64,000 nucleotides of DNA from Melampsora larici-populina 98AG31. Taxonomy: Eukaryota; Basidiomycota; Pucciniomycetes; Pucciniales; Melampsoraceae. The notes under the pieces are model-generated. The model saw only the letters and a list, made by a program, of their open reading frames with translations, searched no databases and was not told where the DNA came from. Shown here piece by piece: positions 44,837 to 55,598 of the stretch; the first letter of the stretch is position 1, and the number at the start of each line of letters is the position of its first letter. Both the position numbers and the translations under genes were made by a program. Location of the stretch: assembly GCF_000204055.1 (NCBI RefSeq), contig NW_006768771.1:1919250-1983249 (forward strand), given 5' to 3'.

Positions 44837-45696
44837 ATACTGTAACAATTTATGATACCTTACAACATACTTTCATTCAAACTCTTATAAGAAGAACATG
44901 TCTTCTAACCACTTCATACCTAAATTACTCATCAAAGTAAAAAGTAGAGTTCTTCAAGGAACAATTCAAAAAAAAACCTTTCAAATCCAATTCAACCAAG
45001 GGTTTCCAGAACCTCTATTTACTTCAATCATCAATCAATGACAATGAAAGTCTTATAACCAAAAATCTAATGGAACATAAGACCCAAACCAAACAAGAAC
45101 CACAACCACTCAATGCCAAAAATCAATCAAATTAAAAGAAAAGTATCATTCTCAAGTATCATTCTTTTCTTTAATTTTCATTGTGATAATAATCCAAAAA
45201 CCCTTTTGATCATCAAAAGATCAAAGAAAAATCAATCAAGTCTCACAAATGAAGATTCAAAAAGAAAAAAAACAACACTAAAGAAAAAGTTTCCAAAAAC
45301 AACAACAACCAAAAAAAAGAAAAAAAGAAAAAAAGAAAATAAAGGTATAAATAATAGTGGTTATATATATATAATAAAAAAATCCTTTTTTATTCTTTTT
45401 GTAAGTTGATAAACCTTACCAAAAAAGAAAAAATCCCTTCCTCCCAAAAAAAAAACCAACAGAAATCAAATCAAAAAAAAAACGATGATGAAAAAGTATA
45501 AAAAGAAACTTATCCTACTCCAGTAACAATAAAAAGAAAAAAGGTGTAGCATGACTAGCAGCAAAGTATGCAAGAAGCAAAAAGAAGACCAACAAGCGAG
45601 AAAGCGAGAAAGAAAGAGAGAAAAAAAAGTTTCCTAAATTCCGAGAATCGAACCAAAAGAAAAGAACCCGATTCTCCAAGCCAAAACCTTTCAAGA
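44837..45696. other. A-rich low-complexity 3' flank
   Basis: Dense poly-A and AAGAAAAA tracts (45,240-45,500). No coding sequence. Downstream of the minus-strand RlpA-like gene. Confidence 0.5.
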
Positions 45697-46773
45697 CTAT
45701 TGACCAATCGCATGTGAAGCACTAGCCGCAGTAAGTGATCCAAAAGAGATGATAAGTTGACTAACAATCTCTAGATTACCACCCACATCATAGGCAGAGG
45801 CTACTTCGACTTGACCATAAACTGTAGGAAGATATCCTTTTGACATAGCCACAGTACTAGAGGAGATCGGAGTTGTACTAGTAGAAACGACTTTTCCTGT
45901 GTTGACCGTCTTGGTCGAGCTAGTGGATTGACTGAAATTCCAAGGACTCGAATTAGGAACATTGACAGGTGAGACGGGCACAGGAACTGGTGATGAAGTT
46001 TGACCGGCTTTCGAGTCTGGTTTGTCATCCGATTTGGGTGGATCAGGTTTCTCTTCCACTTTAGGTGGGTCGACTTTAGCTGGTGGATCAGGTTTGTCTT
46101 CTACCTTTGGTGGATCGACTTTAGGTGGTGGAACATAAACTGGAGCTGGTTTGTCTTTAGGTTTGTCTCCTCCATCTCCACCTCCACCTCCACCTCCAAC
46201 GGACCATGACTAAAAATCGAAAAAAAAAGATGTAAGTCGAATTGAAAGTCGAAAGAAATCTAAAACGATTCTAAACTTACCATGTAGAACACACCAACGT
46301 CTTCGGATGCAAAGAACTTGAACAAACTAGGTGACATATCCAATCCACCCTATCGAAAAAAAGAAAAAGAACCAAAGATCGTTAAGAAACAGAACCAATG
46401 AATCGAATAAGGAGAAAACGAAATCGAAAGAACGTACCGGAGGACAACCAGGACACAAATCCTTAACAGTAGCTTGACAAGACTTTCCACCATAAGAAAT
46501 CGTAATCGTCTTACCGCACCAAGAAGAATCATACTGAGCCTGATTGAGTGCGACAATATAATCCGAATCGGTATTGGTATCACCGCAAGAACCTAGACCG
46601 GTAGCATAAAACGTAGCTCTACCATGATAACTATCACCACGTTTGTTTAAAGTGTTACGATGATGATGGTTGTTGTTGGCTACTTGAAGATGAGAAGCAT
46701 TTATAGTTGTAGGGAATAGGGAAAAGAAGAGTAGTGATGAGATTGGAAGAGATGATAAGATGAAGTCCAACAT
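45697..46773 (-). CDS. Secreted RlpA-like (double-psi beta-barrel) protein with Pro/Lys-rich tail
   Basis: Exons 46773-46438, 46349-46281, 46209-45697; 305 aa. Signal peptide residues 1-26 (MLDFILSSLPISSLLFFSLF...), then a possible Kex2-type KR site (LNKRGDS). The DPBB/expansin-like domain (about 48-135) has GRATFYATGLGSCGDTN, DYIVALNQAQYDSSWCGK, CQATVKDLCPGCPPGG and LDMSPSLFKFFASEDVGVF. The paired Cys and the KDLCPGCP..LDMS pattern are typical of fungal RlpA-like, papain-inhibitor and barwin-related secreted proteins. A low-complexity linker follows with repeated KVDPPKVE(D/E)KPDPP (about 155-200), then a Ser/Thr-rich, probably glycosylated region. The C-terminal helix is weakly hydrophobic. 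It likely acts at the cell wall or the host interface. Whether it binds glucan or inhibits proteases cannot be told. Confidence 0.9.
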
Positions 46774-47587
46774 GTTTTTTTTTTTTGAAGTTGATGAGAT
46801 GGATTGGGATCGATTAATGTTCGGTTTCTTCTTGTTGTTGTTGATTAAGGGTCTGATTGGTTGGTTTGATATGATATGATTTAGAAGACAAGAGAGTGTA
46901 AAGTAAAAGTGAAGGATTGAGAAGTGATTATCTAACTCAAATAAAAGAATGTGTGTAATGTGAATCAGATGATGAAACAGACTATCAAGTAATTATCGAT
47001 TTCTGTTTTAATGAAGTGACTGTGCACTGGCTTGAGCTTGATGGATGAATGTGAATGTACCTTTTTTCTATTTTCAAAGCGGATTCATTCAAAATAATCG
47101 AAAATGCTTTAAAATCAAATTGATAAGATCTCTCTATATGTAAACTACTACTACTAAGACGTATGTACATAACTTCATATCTGACCTGAATCAGTCTCAA
47201 TCAACTGTTTTTTTAAATTAATTTTACTTAGTACAACTCTACATTAGCTTGAACAAGCCAAACTCTACAACTCTTCTCTTCTCACCAACCAATTCATTCT
47301 CATTCTCAAAATCAACATTCAATTCAATCTATTCAATCACTTGCATATATTGCTCACACCCTTATCCATCATCACACACTCTAATAATAAGACTCTCCAA
47401 CAACAGTGTAACACTAACCAACGACTTCACTTGATAGAGCATAACCAATATATTGTAACTGAAGGTATATCATCACTATAACATTTTCAAAGTGATCAAA
47501 TATGAAGACTGGTATAACTACTAAAGTAACAAAGCTTACCCAACAAACATCTTGTACATGATGAAAAAAATGAGTCCCAAACTTTTT
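46774..47587. other. Intergenic region between RlpA-like gene and ILV1
   Basis: Contains the promoter side of the RlpA-like gene and the 3' end of ILV1. No gene seen. Confidence 0.4.
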
Positions 47588-49862
47588 TCACTCCATTAAA
47601 AATTGTTGATAAACCTCCTAAAGAATCGATTTTCACATCAATCAACTTGTCCCAAGCAAAAAAAAAAGGGTAAGACATTAACTTTTGCGACTTACATTAT
47701 CAGTTTCATCTGTAAAAGAGTAACCCAATTCGATCAAAAACTTTTCAAATCGATCCAACTCATCTTTTCTAACCTGAATGCCTGCCAAGACTCTTGACAT
47801 ATCTGCTCCATGATTTCTACAAACCAGATTTCTCTATCAATCATCTCAACAAAACCTCCAAGGCCAAAGAAGAAATCAGACTTACCTATAATGAAACAGT
47901 GTTACATTAAAGGCTTCACTAGAGGATGAAGATCCACTACTGAGTCCGATCAAGAACTTATGTAATGCTCCAGGTCTTTCAGGAAACACAAACGAAATCA
48001 ATCTCTCATCTTTAACTTGTGTACGACCTAGCCTTCAAAAGAAACCAATCTATTAGCTTGATGATTTTCATTAAATCATTCATCCAAAAAAAACTTACCG
48101 CCCACTAAATACCGTGCATGACTTTTGGCCATCTCATTATCTGAAATATCTTGGGCTTTCATTCCGATGGGATCTTTTCCAATCGATTCAATCACTTCTG
48201 TTAACTCTTTTTGTCTTTTGGTTTTAGAATCCATAGGTACTTCTGTTCTTTCTTGACGACGAATAGATGATGATGAAAGTCTAAAAGAAATGAAAATCGA
48301 AGCTTGGGTCGAATTGGATGCGTATCGATATGAAAACTCAGTTACTGGTCTTGGTTGAATATACGAATGTAGTTTGACAAAGCTAATGTGTCAAACAAAT
48401 CCATCAGGTTTTCTTATTTCTTCTTGGATTCATTTGTAGAACAAAAAAGTCTTACCTTCCAGGCTGTTCTGGTACAGTCACACTTAGGAGCGCTTCACGA
48501 TCATCTCCCAAGTCGGCACGCTCGGCAACAAACCTCAGACGGTCAAAGTTCATGTTGGCACCACTGACGATGCCGACAAACCGTTTACCTGATCCTACCA
48601 GGTTGTTTTGGTGAATGTATCGTTTCATTCCAGCTACTGCTAACGAGCCAGCTGGTTCAGGTACCGACCTAGTGTCTAAGAAAATAAGTCAGCAAATCGA
48701 AATAAGAGAATGATGAGTAAACAAATGGATGAGTTGATTAGATTTAGATCTACACACACACCTTCAAACACATCCTTGATACTTGCACACAGCTCATCAT
48801 TAGTGACGGTGATCATCTCATCGACGTGTTCCTTACAAATCCTAAAAGTTTCTTCACCAACGACTCTAACTGCAGTTCCATCACTAAACAACCCGACTTC
48901 ATTCAACACGACTCTTTGACCTGATTCCAAACTATCAGTCATGGCTTTCTGATCTTCACATTCGACACCAATGACTTTCAAACCCGGATGACCGATCCGT
49001 TTCACATAACTTGCAATCCCAGCCAAAAGTCCTCCACCACCCACACAAACGAAAATCGCATCTAATCCGTCTTCGACTTGTTTTAAAATCTCAAGTCCAA
49101 TCGTACCTTGACCTGAGATCACATAAGGATCATCAAAGGGTGGAACATTTGTCAAGCCTTTTTGGTGAGTAAGTCGACTACATTCTCTTTTAGCTTCATC
49201 AAAATCATCTCCATGTAATAAAACTGAGGATCCTAATCTTCCGACGTTTTTGTATTTGATCGATGGAGTTGCGAGTGGCATGACTATTGTGGCTTTGATG
49301 TTTAAGGCTTTGGCTGACATGGCTACTCCTTGAGCATGGTTTCCTGTGAAATTCATGTGTTAAAGAAATCTAAGTCATCAACATATGAAGCCATCTCTCT
49401 GAAATATATAAGGGTTGACTTACCTGCACTACAAGCGATGACTCCTTTTGCCTTATCTTCTGCTGATAAATGAGCCATCATATTATAAGCCCCACGAATC
49501 TACCACACAAAACCCAAAGTAAAATCCCAAAAAGTTCAATCAAATCCTATCCAAAGTAGGAATTCAAAACCTTTTCAACTTACTTTAAAACTAAAAACCG
49601 GTTGTAAATCTTCACGTTTAAGTCCAACCCAAACACCTAATCGATCACTCAAATTAATGGCATGAGTCAAGGGAGTTTCTTGAATAAGATCATAAACTTT
49701 TGAATTTAAGATCAGTTTTAGGTAATCAGGTGTTCCATCTTGAAGTAAATGATGAAAAGGTAAACGAGAGTATAGATGGGATGGGATGGATTGGTTGGTC
49801 GGTTCGGTTGGGGGTGATGGTAGGGGTGGTTGCAGGTCTGATGAGGCTGGTAGATGATTCAT
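47588..49862 (-). CDS. ILV1: Threonine deaminase (threonine ammonia-lyase), biosynthetic
   Basis: Exons 49862-49584, 49499-49424, 49343-48762, 48675-48456, 48382-48099, 48027-47886, 47816-47696, 47617-47588; 577 aa, as in yeast Ilv1 (576). It converts threonine to 2-oxobutanoate, the first step of isoleucine synthesis, normally in mitochondria. The PLP-binding Lys93 is in [13 protein letters not shown], split by the first intron. [11 protein letters not shown], the phosphate-binding VGGGGLLAG (about 219) and [10 protein letters not shown] follow. The C-terminal half has two ACT-like regulatory domains ([14 protein letters not shown]..., [13 protein letters not shown]), the site of isoleucine feedback. 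It ends [14 protein letters not shown], matching the yeast C-terminus. The start is uncertain: an ATG at 49,911 opens [16 protein letters not shown], which looks like a mitochondrial presequence but is out of frame unless a ~40-nt intron is removed. Confidence 0.95.
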
Positions 49863-50370
49863 TTGGAATGCGTTTGGAAATCTTACAAGAAATGTTGGTT
49901 AGGCTGAGCATTTTTTTTGGGCACCAAAGCTTTTGTTACAGGTTGACCCCAATTGATTGTTACATGTCATACATCCATATGTAAAACCATATGTATTCCT
50001 CATAACTTGATCACTCATCTTGAAGTCACAATTGTCAATAACACGATATTTATTTACAAACTCTTGAAAGTGACTTCAACGGAATGCTGAAGATGTTTTA
50101 GTCTTTGATGAACTTGGATCTCAGTTTTCCAACTCAGGGGCAGAAGAAGTTTGATTATGTAACCGGTTTGGAGATCTGATTGAATAAAGTTTGGATTCAG
50201 TAGGTTTGAATCGATTTTTGATACAATCAAATCTGGTTTCTGATTTCTTGTTTGTGTGTTCTGATTTCCAAGATATTTCTTCAATCGATTCACTTCACCA
50301 ACCCAGCATATATATCCAGTAAAAATATATATCCAATAAAACAATATATATCCAATTGAAGTGACTTATC

Positions 50371-52693
50371 ATGTTCTTCAATCTCATCACTCTCGATCAA
50401 CTCTCGATCATCTTAATCAGTTGCTTCATCTTCATCAGTTTCTACAATACGTTCAGACATCAACCACAACCTTCAAGTTATCCAATCTTACTTGGAATGC
50501 AATCTGATATTTCAAGAGTTAGAAGGAAATCTGAAACTCCGATCTTTAGAAATACTAGCTTTGGTATGGGAATGGTGAGTTTGGGATTTAGGTCTTTTTT
50601 ACTTGAGTTTCTTGAGTTTTGGGTAGTTTGGTTGAGAGTAGAGAAGAATCATTTCGTAAATGATAAGCAAAAAAGCTTTGATACACGGAAAACCAATGAA
50701 ATACTTTTTGCTGGGTGATGCTCTGGATTGTGAAAGTGTCTTGAAGATATGTAATCTCGAGCCATCGTCACCCAATCATCGAGGGTATACTCTTGCTGAG
50801 CAGGGTGTTTTGCTTATCAAGTTTAGAATGGAATGATTCTGATATCAACTTGATCTTCTTGTTCTTAGCTTACCCCAAGCCATTCAATCAAGTCCTTCAA
50901 CGATCTCATCTCACTCTCAAATGGAAAGTTTGATGGACTCAAGAATCCTACCAACCCAGTAAGTTGTGAACATTTTTTTGGTTTGTTTATCATAAATACT
51001 AATGTTGACTTGATGGATAAAGTTTCCAGATAAATCAATCGCAACATTAGTACAACAAGTTCGACAAAAGATTTTATCTATCTTGAATGATCTTCCTAAA
51101 CCCGATAATCGATCACAACACCCCCCTGAAATATTAGTCCTTCTTTCAAATCCGTATCGTACATTCCCATTTTCTCTTAATGATCAAAACCAAGTTAATT
51201 TCATAAGCTGATCAAGTTATTGAACGATTTTAATTTAATTTGAAACAGTTGATTTGATAGTTTCATTAACAGCCTTTACGTTACCATACCATACTCTTCA
51301 TATCCAAATCCCATTATCTTCAACTACGATTCCTGCACATATTCAACAAGCTTCTGGTGGTCAACTTTCTCAACTTAAACTAGTGATTTGTGATCATCAA
51401 CTCGAAAGTGCAGTTAAGGAATTTGTGACCAGATCTGATCTTCATCATCCTAAGATCATCAACATTAATGATTTATTAAACCATTTGAGCTCAACTGATT
51501 TACATGAACAAAACGAAACTAAATTACAAAGCGGACTGTTTACTTTTCTTTCTAGTGAAAGAGATGGAGCTTCACGTTTGATTAGTTTTGAACAGGACGG
51601 ATTACTTGCAGGATTGACGGCTTCATTAGGATTACTTCCGAAGTCTAAGAGCGTTGGAGCTGAGGATCGGGTTGCAATACAGATTCAAGAAAATTCGGTA
51701 TATGGATTTCAAAGCTCATTTGCTATTGCTTCACTTTATGGAGGTCAGTGTTTTCTTGATCAGATTTGACTTGGTAGGTTCTCATCTGATGAGATGTTGG
51801 TTTTGATTATATAGGTGCCAAGATATGTTTTTTTAATAAGATTGAAGAACTAAGTGATTGGCATCCAACGGTACTTGTTTGGTAAACAAAACTCACATCA
51901 AGATTTTATTCATAAATCGTCTTGCTTCGTGGATTACACTAATTTGAAATTCATGATTGTTTGGTTCAACACAGTCAAGCAGATTTACTTGAAACGTTGG
52001 CCAATGAAATCCGAACACTTTCATCCAAGAGTTTAAGACTCAAGCTAGGCATCGGTCAAAGATTGTCTTATCTTTCTAGAGGGATTTTAATTGAAGGAGT
52101 TAAAGATAAAGAATTATGGATTGGAGAAAAGCTTCGTTCGATTTTAACTTCTGGTAAGATCCTTCAGTAGATCTCCCACCAAGATTTCTGTTTTGATTGA
52201 TCCATTTCTATTCTTAGGTCCAATTACTCAAACAACAGCTAACGTTGTTAGAGCTGCACTAGGAGTTCAAGTTCAGCAAGTCTATGCGCATCCATTGGTT
52301 GCAGGACCGGTTCTTGCTACTATGTTCACTGACTTTCAATCACTTGGTTTAAGTCAAGAAGATCTTCATTATGGACCACCCACTACTAATGTAGAATGTA
52401 AACTAGTCGATGTACCTGAACCAGCGATCATCAATAACGATGCAGTTAAAGGACAAGTAAGCAGTTTTGATTGATTTTGATCATGAAGATATTGACAATG
52501 GATTGTTTGTTTCTTTTAGTTGGCTGTTAGAGGTCCTACGGTAGCTGTTCAGATTAAAGATCCAAAGACTGGAGAGGTTGTAGAAGATCAATTGATTAGT
52601 GAAAAGTTTTTAAGACTTGATCAAGATGCTCAGTTACTTAGTAATGGGACTGTTAAGGTTTTTTTGTCGAATGGATTGGTTTATGATTCATGA
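50371..52693 (+). CDS. Acyl-CoA-synthetase-like (ANL superfamily) protein with degenerate catalytic motifs
   Basis: Exons 50371-50574, 50869-50958, 51023-51158, 51249-51743, 51815-51881, 51975-52153, 52218-52456, 52520-52693; 527 aa. An N-terminal hydrophobic anchor (about 8-25, LSIILISCFIFISFYNTF) precedes an AMP-binding-enzyme-like fold: FNDLISLSNGK, YLDLIVSLTAFTLPYHTL, SLYGGAKICFFNKIEEL, HPTVLV, EIRTLSSKSLRLKLGIGQRL, YGPPTTNVECKLVDVPE, LAVRGPTVAVQI. The adenylate-forming P-loop (usually TSGTTGxPKG) is replaced by FLSSERDGASRLISFEQ. The YGxTE motif is replaced by VYAHPLVAGP. The C-terminal catalytic Lys domain appears shortened. The order of segments still follows long-chain acyl-CoA synthetases. 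Probably a membrane-anchored pseudoenzyme or regulator. Exon 1 to exon 2 spans a longer, uncertain intron. Confidence 0.72.
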
Positions 52694-54338
52694 GGATCAT
52701 GGTGTAGATATATTATGAATATGGAAAGATGAAATCAAACAGGGAAGAAGAAAATTGGATGCAGAGTGTTTGATAGATTTTGATTTTTGATCCTTTTTCT
52801 TGAAGGTTTGGAAGGTTTGTTAGGTTTACCAGTTTTATATTGTCATGTAGTTGTCATACCTCAGTTGGAATTCATCAAATGATATAGTACAAAATTCGTG
52901 TTTGTGATCTTATACTCGTCGACTTGATCAGACACTATGACTTGAGTCCAAATCAATTATCATACATACAGCAGACTTGGCAGGAAACAGTTCCAAACTT
53001 TTAGGGGTACAACGGTAGTACGAGGTTTTGAGTTATAAGATTTAGGTACCAATCATGTGCTGCCTGTGTTGAAATTGATGAGAAAAGGGATTTGAAGTGA
53101 TTGATATGGATTCCTAACCTGGATACATATAACATTTGTAGGAATTTCTAAATGATGTTGTGGAAACCATTAAACAGGACAGCTATATTTGATCTGAAAG
53201 TCTGGGATATAAAGACCAAGTGTATCAAGAATACAAACAACACATTTTGGATTCTGTGCTTCGGCTTAGTTGGTTGGTAAATTATTAATGTTGGTTTAAT
53301 TTAGGTGGAACTTCGGTCTTGCATTAAGACTTTGAGTCTGATCATCTTTAAAGAAACTGTACATCCGATAAAGCACAGTGGAATGGGTACAATATATGTT
53401 TCATATTCTGAAGATTATGGATAGTGCTTGGGTCAGAATGTTTTACTTGTTATGTATATGTTTGTTGATGGGATTTCCTACCGAAGATATTCATGTTGAA
53501 GACATGATCCAGTGGATTGCCCAGGCCTTATCCAGAGAAATCTGTCTGTGCGTAGCTGTGCGATGATGTGATATCATGGTGATCAAAACCAACAAAACAA
53601 AATATTTCTGGATTAAATGTGCCTTGAAGTGATTAGATATAAGATTATCAATTCATACTCATAGGAGGTTTATGGGGTTTGATGCTGGGTGCTCAACGCA
53701 ATCACAGGGTTTTTTTGTAACGCCCTCTACAAATTATCATGTTTGGTGCTATGGAAAGGCTTAATGTAAAGCAGCAATCTGTATGAGGAAACGAGATGAT
53801 GTTGGGGAACAAGATAACAAAAGCAGTCACTGTCTTTGAGTCGGCTTATGAGAGTGAAAGCCTAGGCGGCAAGAAGCGAGGTAATGGTGGCACAGTGACT
53901 GCAAGTCGAATTCAAACAAAAAACTGACTACAAAACACAATGGTTACAAAGATGTTGTATTGCAAGTCGTCAAGACAAGCGAAATGAAAATTCATTTGAA
54001 TGAAAACTAAAAAAAAGAATTGTAAACTGCTTCACAGAGCCCAAACTTGAAAATTCAAATAGAAGAGAACAATAATTTATCAAGATAAAGCTTAGTCCTC
54101 TTCGATCGACTTCTATGCGACCCATGTGAATCAGAAGCAGCATAAAGCCACTAGGTGAAATAAAATAAGACGAGAAGAGAAGAGAAATAAAATATGCGAA
54201 GCTAAAGTGAGATTGGGAAGAATGTCGAGATAAAAGATTGATGAGTAAAGAATTTGATTATGTTCAAAGTGAAAAGGTAAGAAAAAAAAACGAAGGTGAA
54301 TGGGTTTGAAAGACAAAAAGCGAGTGGAAGGATTGATT
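52694..54338. other. 1.6-kb intergenic region, no supported gene
   Basis: Between two convergent genes. No convincing exon or repeat. Confidence 0.4.
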
Positions 54339-55598
54339 TTAGATCTCGTCATAAGCTTTCTGAACCAATTCAGGAACTGTGCTCGGATGCTTGACACCTT
54401 GAAAGTCGATGCCACATAGAACATTACGCTTTCCTAGCCTCATGTCGTTCATTTCAGCAGGAGACACGTTGAGAGTGGTATAGCTGGCACGCTGCAGAGC
54501 AATGAAGACTATCAATAAACTGTCAATGTAATTGCAAAAGTTGACCACTTACTTTGGTATGATTCCGCTTCTCCTTACATCCTTCACCACGCTCGCTGTG
54601 TTTGGCCCCCTTATCTTGATGGTGATGCTCTTTCCACTTCTTGTCAGCCAATTTCTTAGCTCTCTGCTTTGCCTCCCACTCCTTCTTTTTCTTCTTCTCC
54701 TCGTAGTGTTGTTTCTTTTTCTCCATGGCCGCCTTCTTCTTTCTCTCCTTCTCGGCCAAATGTGAGTGTGAGCTTGGATGGTGATGCGAAGCACTCGACT
54801 TGTGTTTTTGGTAACGATTTTGCGATGATGTGGGTGGTGGTGGGTCTGCGGGTGAGCCTACGTAAGATTCTGAGTGGACGGGTTTGGGTTTAACATGCGC
54901 TACACCGGTCGCGACAGGACCTCCAGCGTAAGGCTCAATACTCGATTGTGCCTTGGGTACATCAACACCGGAGTCCTATCGCCAGAAGAACATATGTTGT
55001 GAGGGACTTGTACCAAAAGACAAGAATGGATTTGATCTGGGAAAGAAGTGTACATTATGCCAAATCGCATCAGCAACGCGAGCAGCTTCCTTGACGCAAT
55101 GGTCAAGTCTCGCTGAGGTGATCTGATCGGAAGGCCAGGACGCTAGGTTACACAGATCGGTAGCCACAGCAAGACTATGAAGTCAAAAGATTGACAGTCA
55201 GTTGTCTGGTGTTCACCGAATGCCCAGTGATCGTGGCAAAAAGTGACTCACGTAGGGGCATATTCGGTACAACAGGTACCGCGACTCCAGCATTTCGCGA
55301 TCGCGGCGTAGCCTTTACAATAACATGCAGCCTTTTCTTGTAGATCCGAGATAGCTTCGCACTTTGTAGGCATAGGCCTGTCATTGTGAATGTTCGTGAG
55401 TGAGGGGCAAAAAGGCTATAAGATGGGTGAAAATACTCACGTTGCCTGATCCCAGCAATCCCGAAGATCACTACCCTTGCACATCCAACAGCCTGAGCAA
55501 ATATTATCGCCCGGGCAACATCTTCCCCCTGCACTGATGCTGTGAGCCAGACTCAGAACAACGGATACGATGATCGCTGTTCGAACGAGAGAAGGCAT
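54339..55598 (-). CDS. Predicted secreted protein with Cys-rich head and Lys/His-rich coiled tail (326 aa)
   Basis: Exons 55598-55441, 55377-55252, 55174-55054, 54975-54553, 54491-54339; phases agree. Signal peptide MPSLVRTAIIVSVVLSLAHS. The mature N-terminus is Cys-rich (GGRCCPGDNICSGCWMCKG, then CWDQATP, CEAISDL, ACYCKGYAAIAKCWSRGTCC), about 16 Cys in all and likely disulfide-bonded. A middle Pro/Ser/His linker precedes a highly charged helix of alternating Lys/Glu (about residues 210-265), His-rich segments (SHHHPSSHSH, WKEHHHQD) and a short C-terminal domain with two extra Cys. The His/Lys tail may bind metal or nucleic acid (inference). No known family recognised. Secreted Cys-rich proteins in rusts are candidate effectors. 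An alternative is an extracellular structural or metal-binding protein. Confidence 0.75.
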
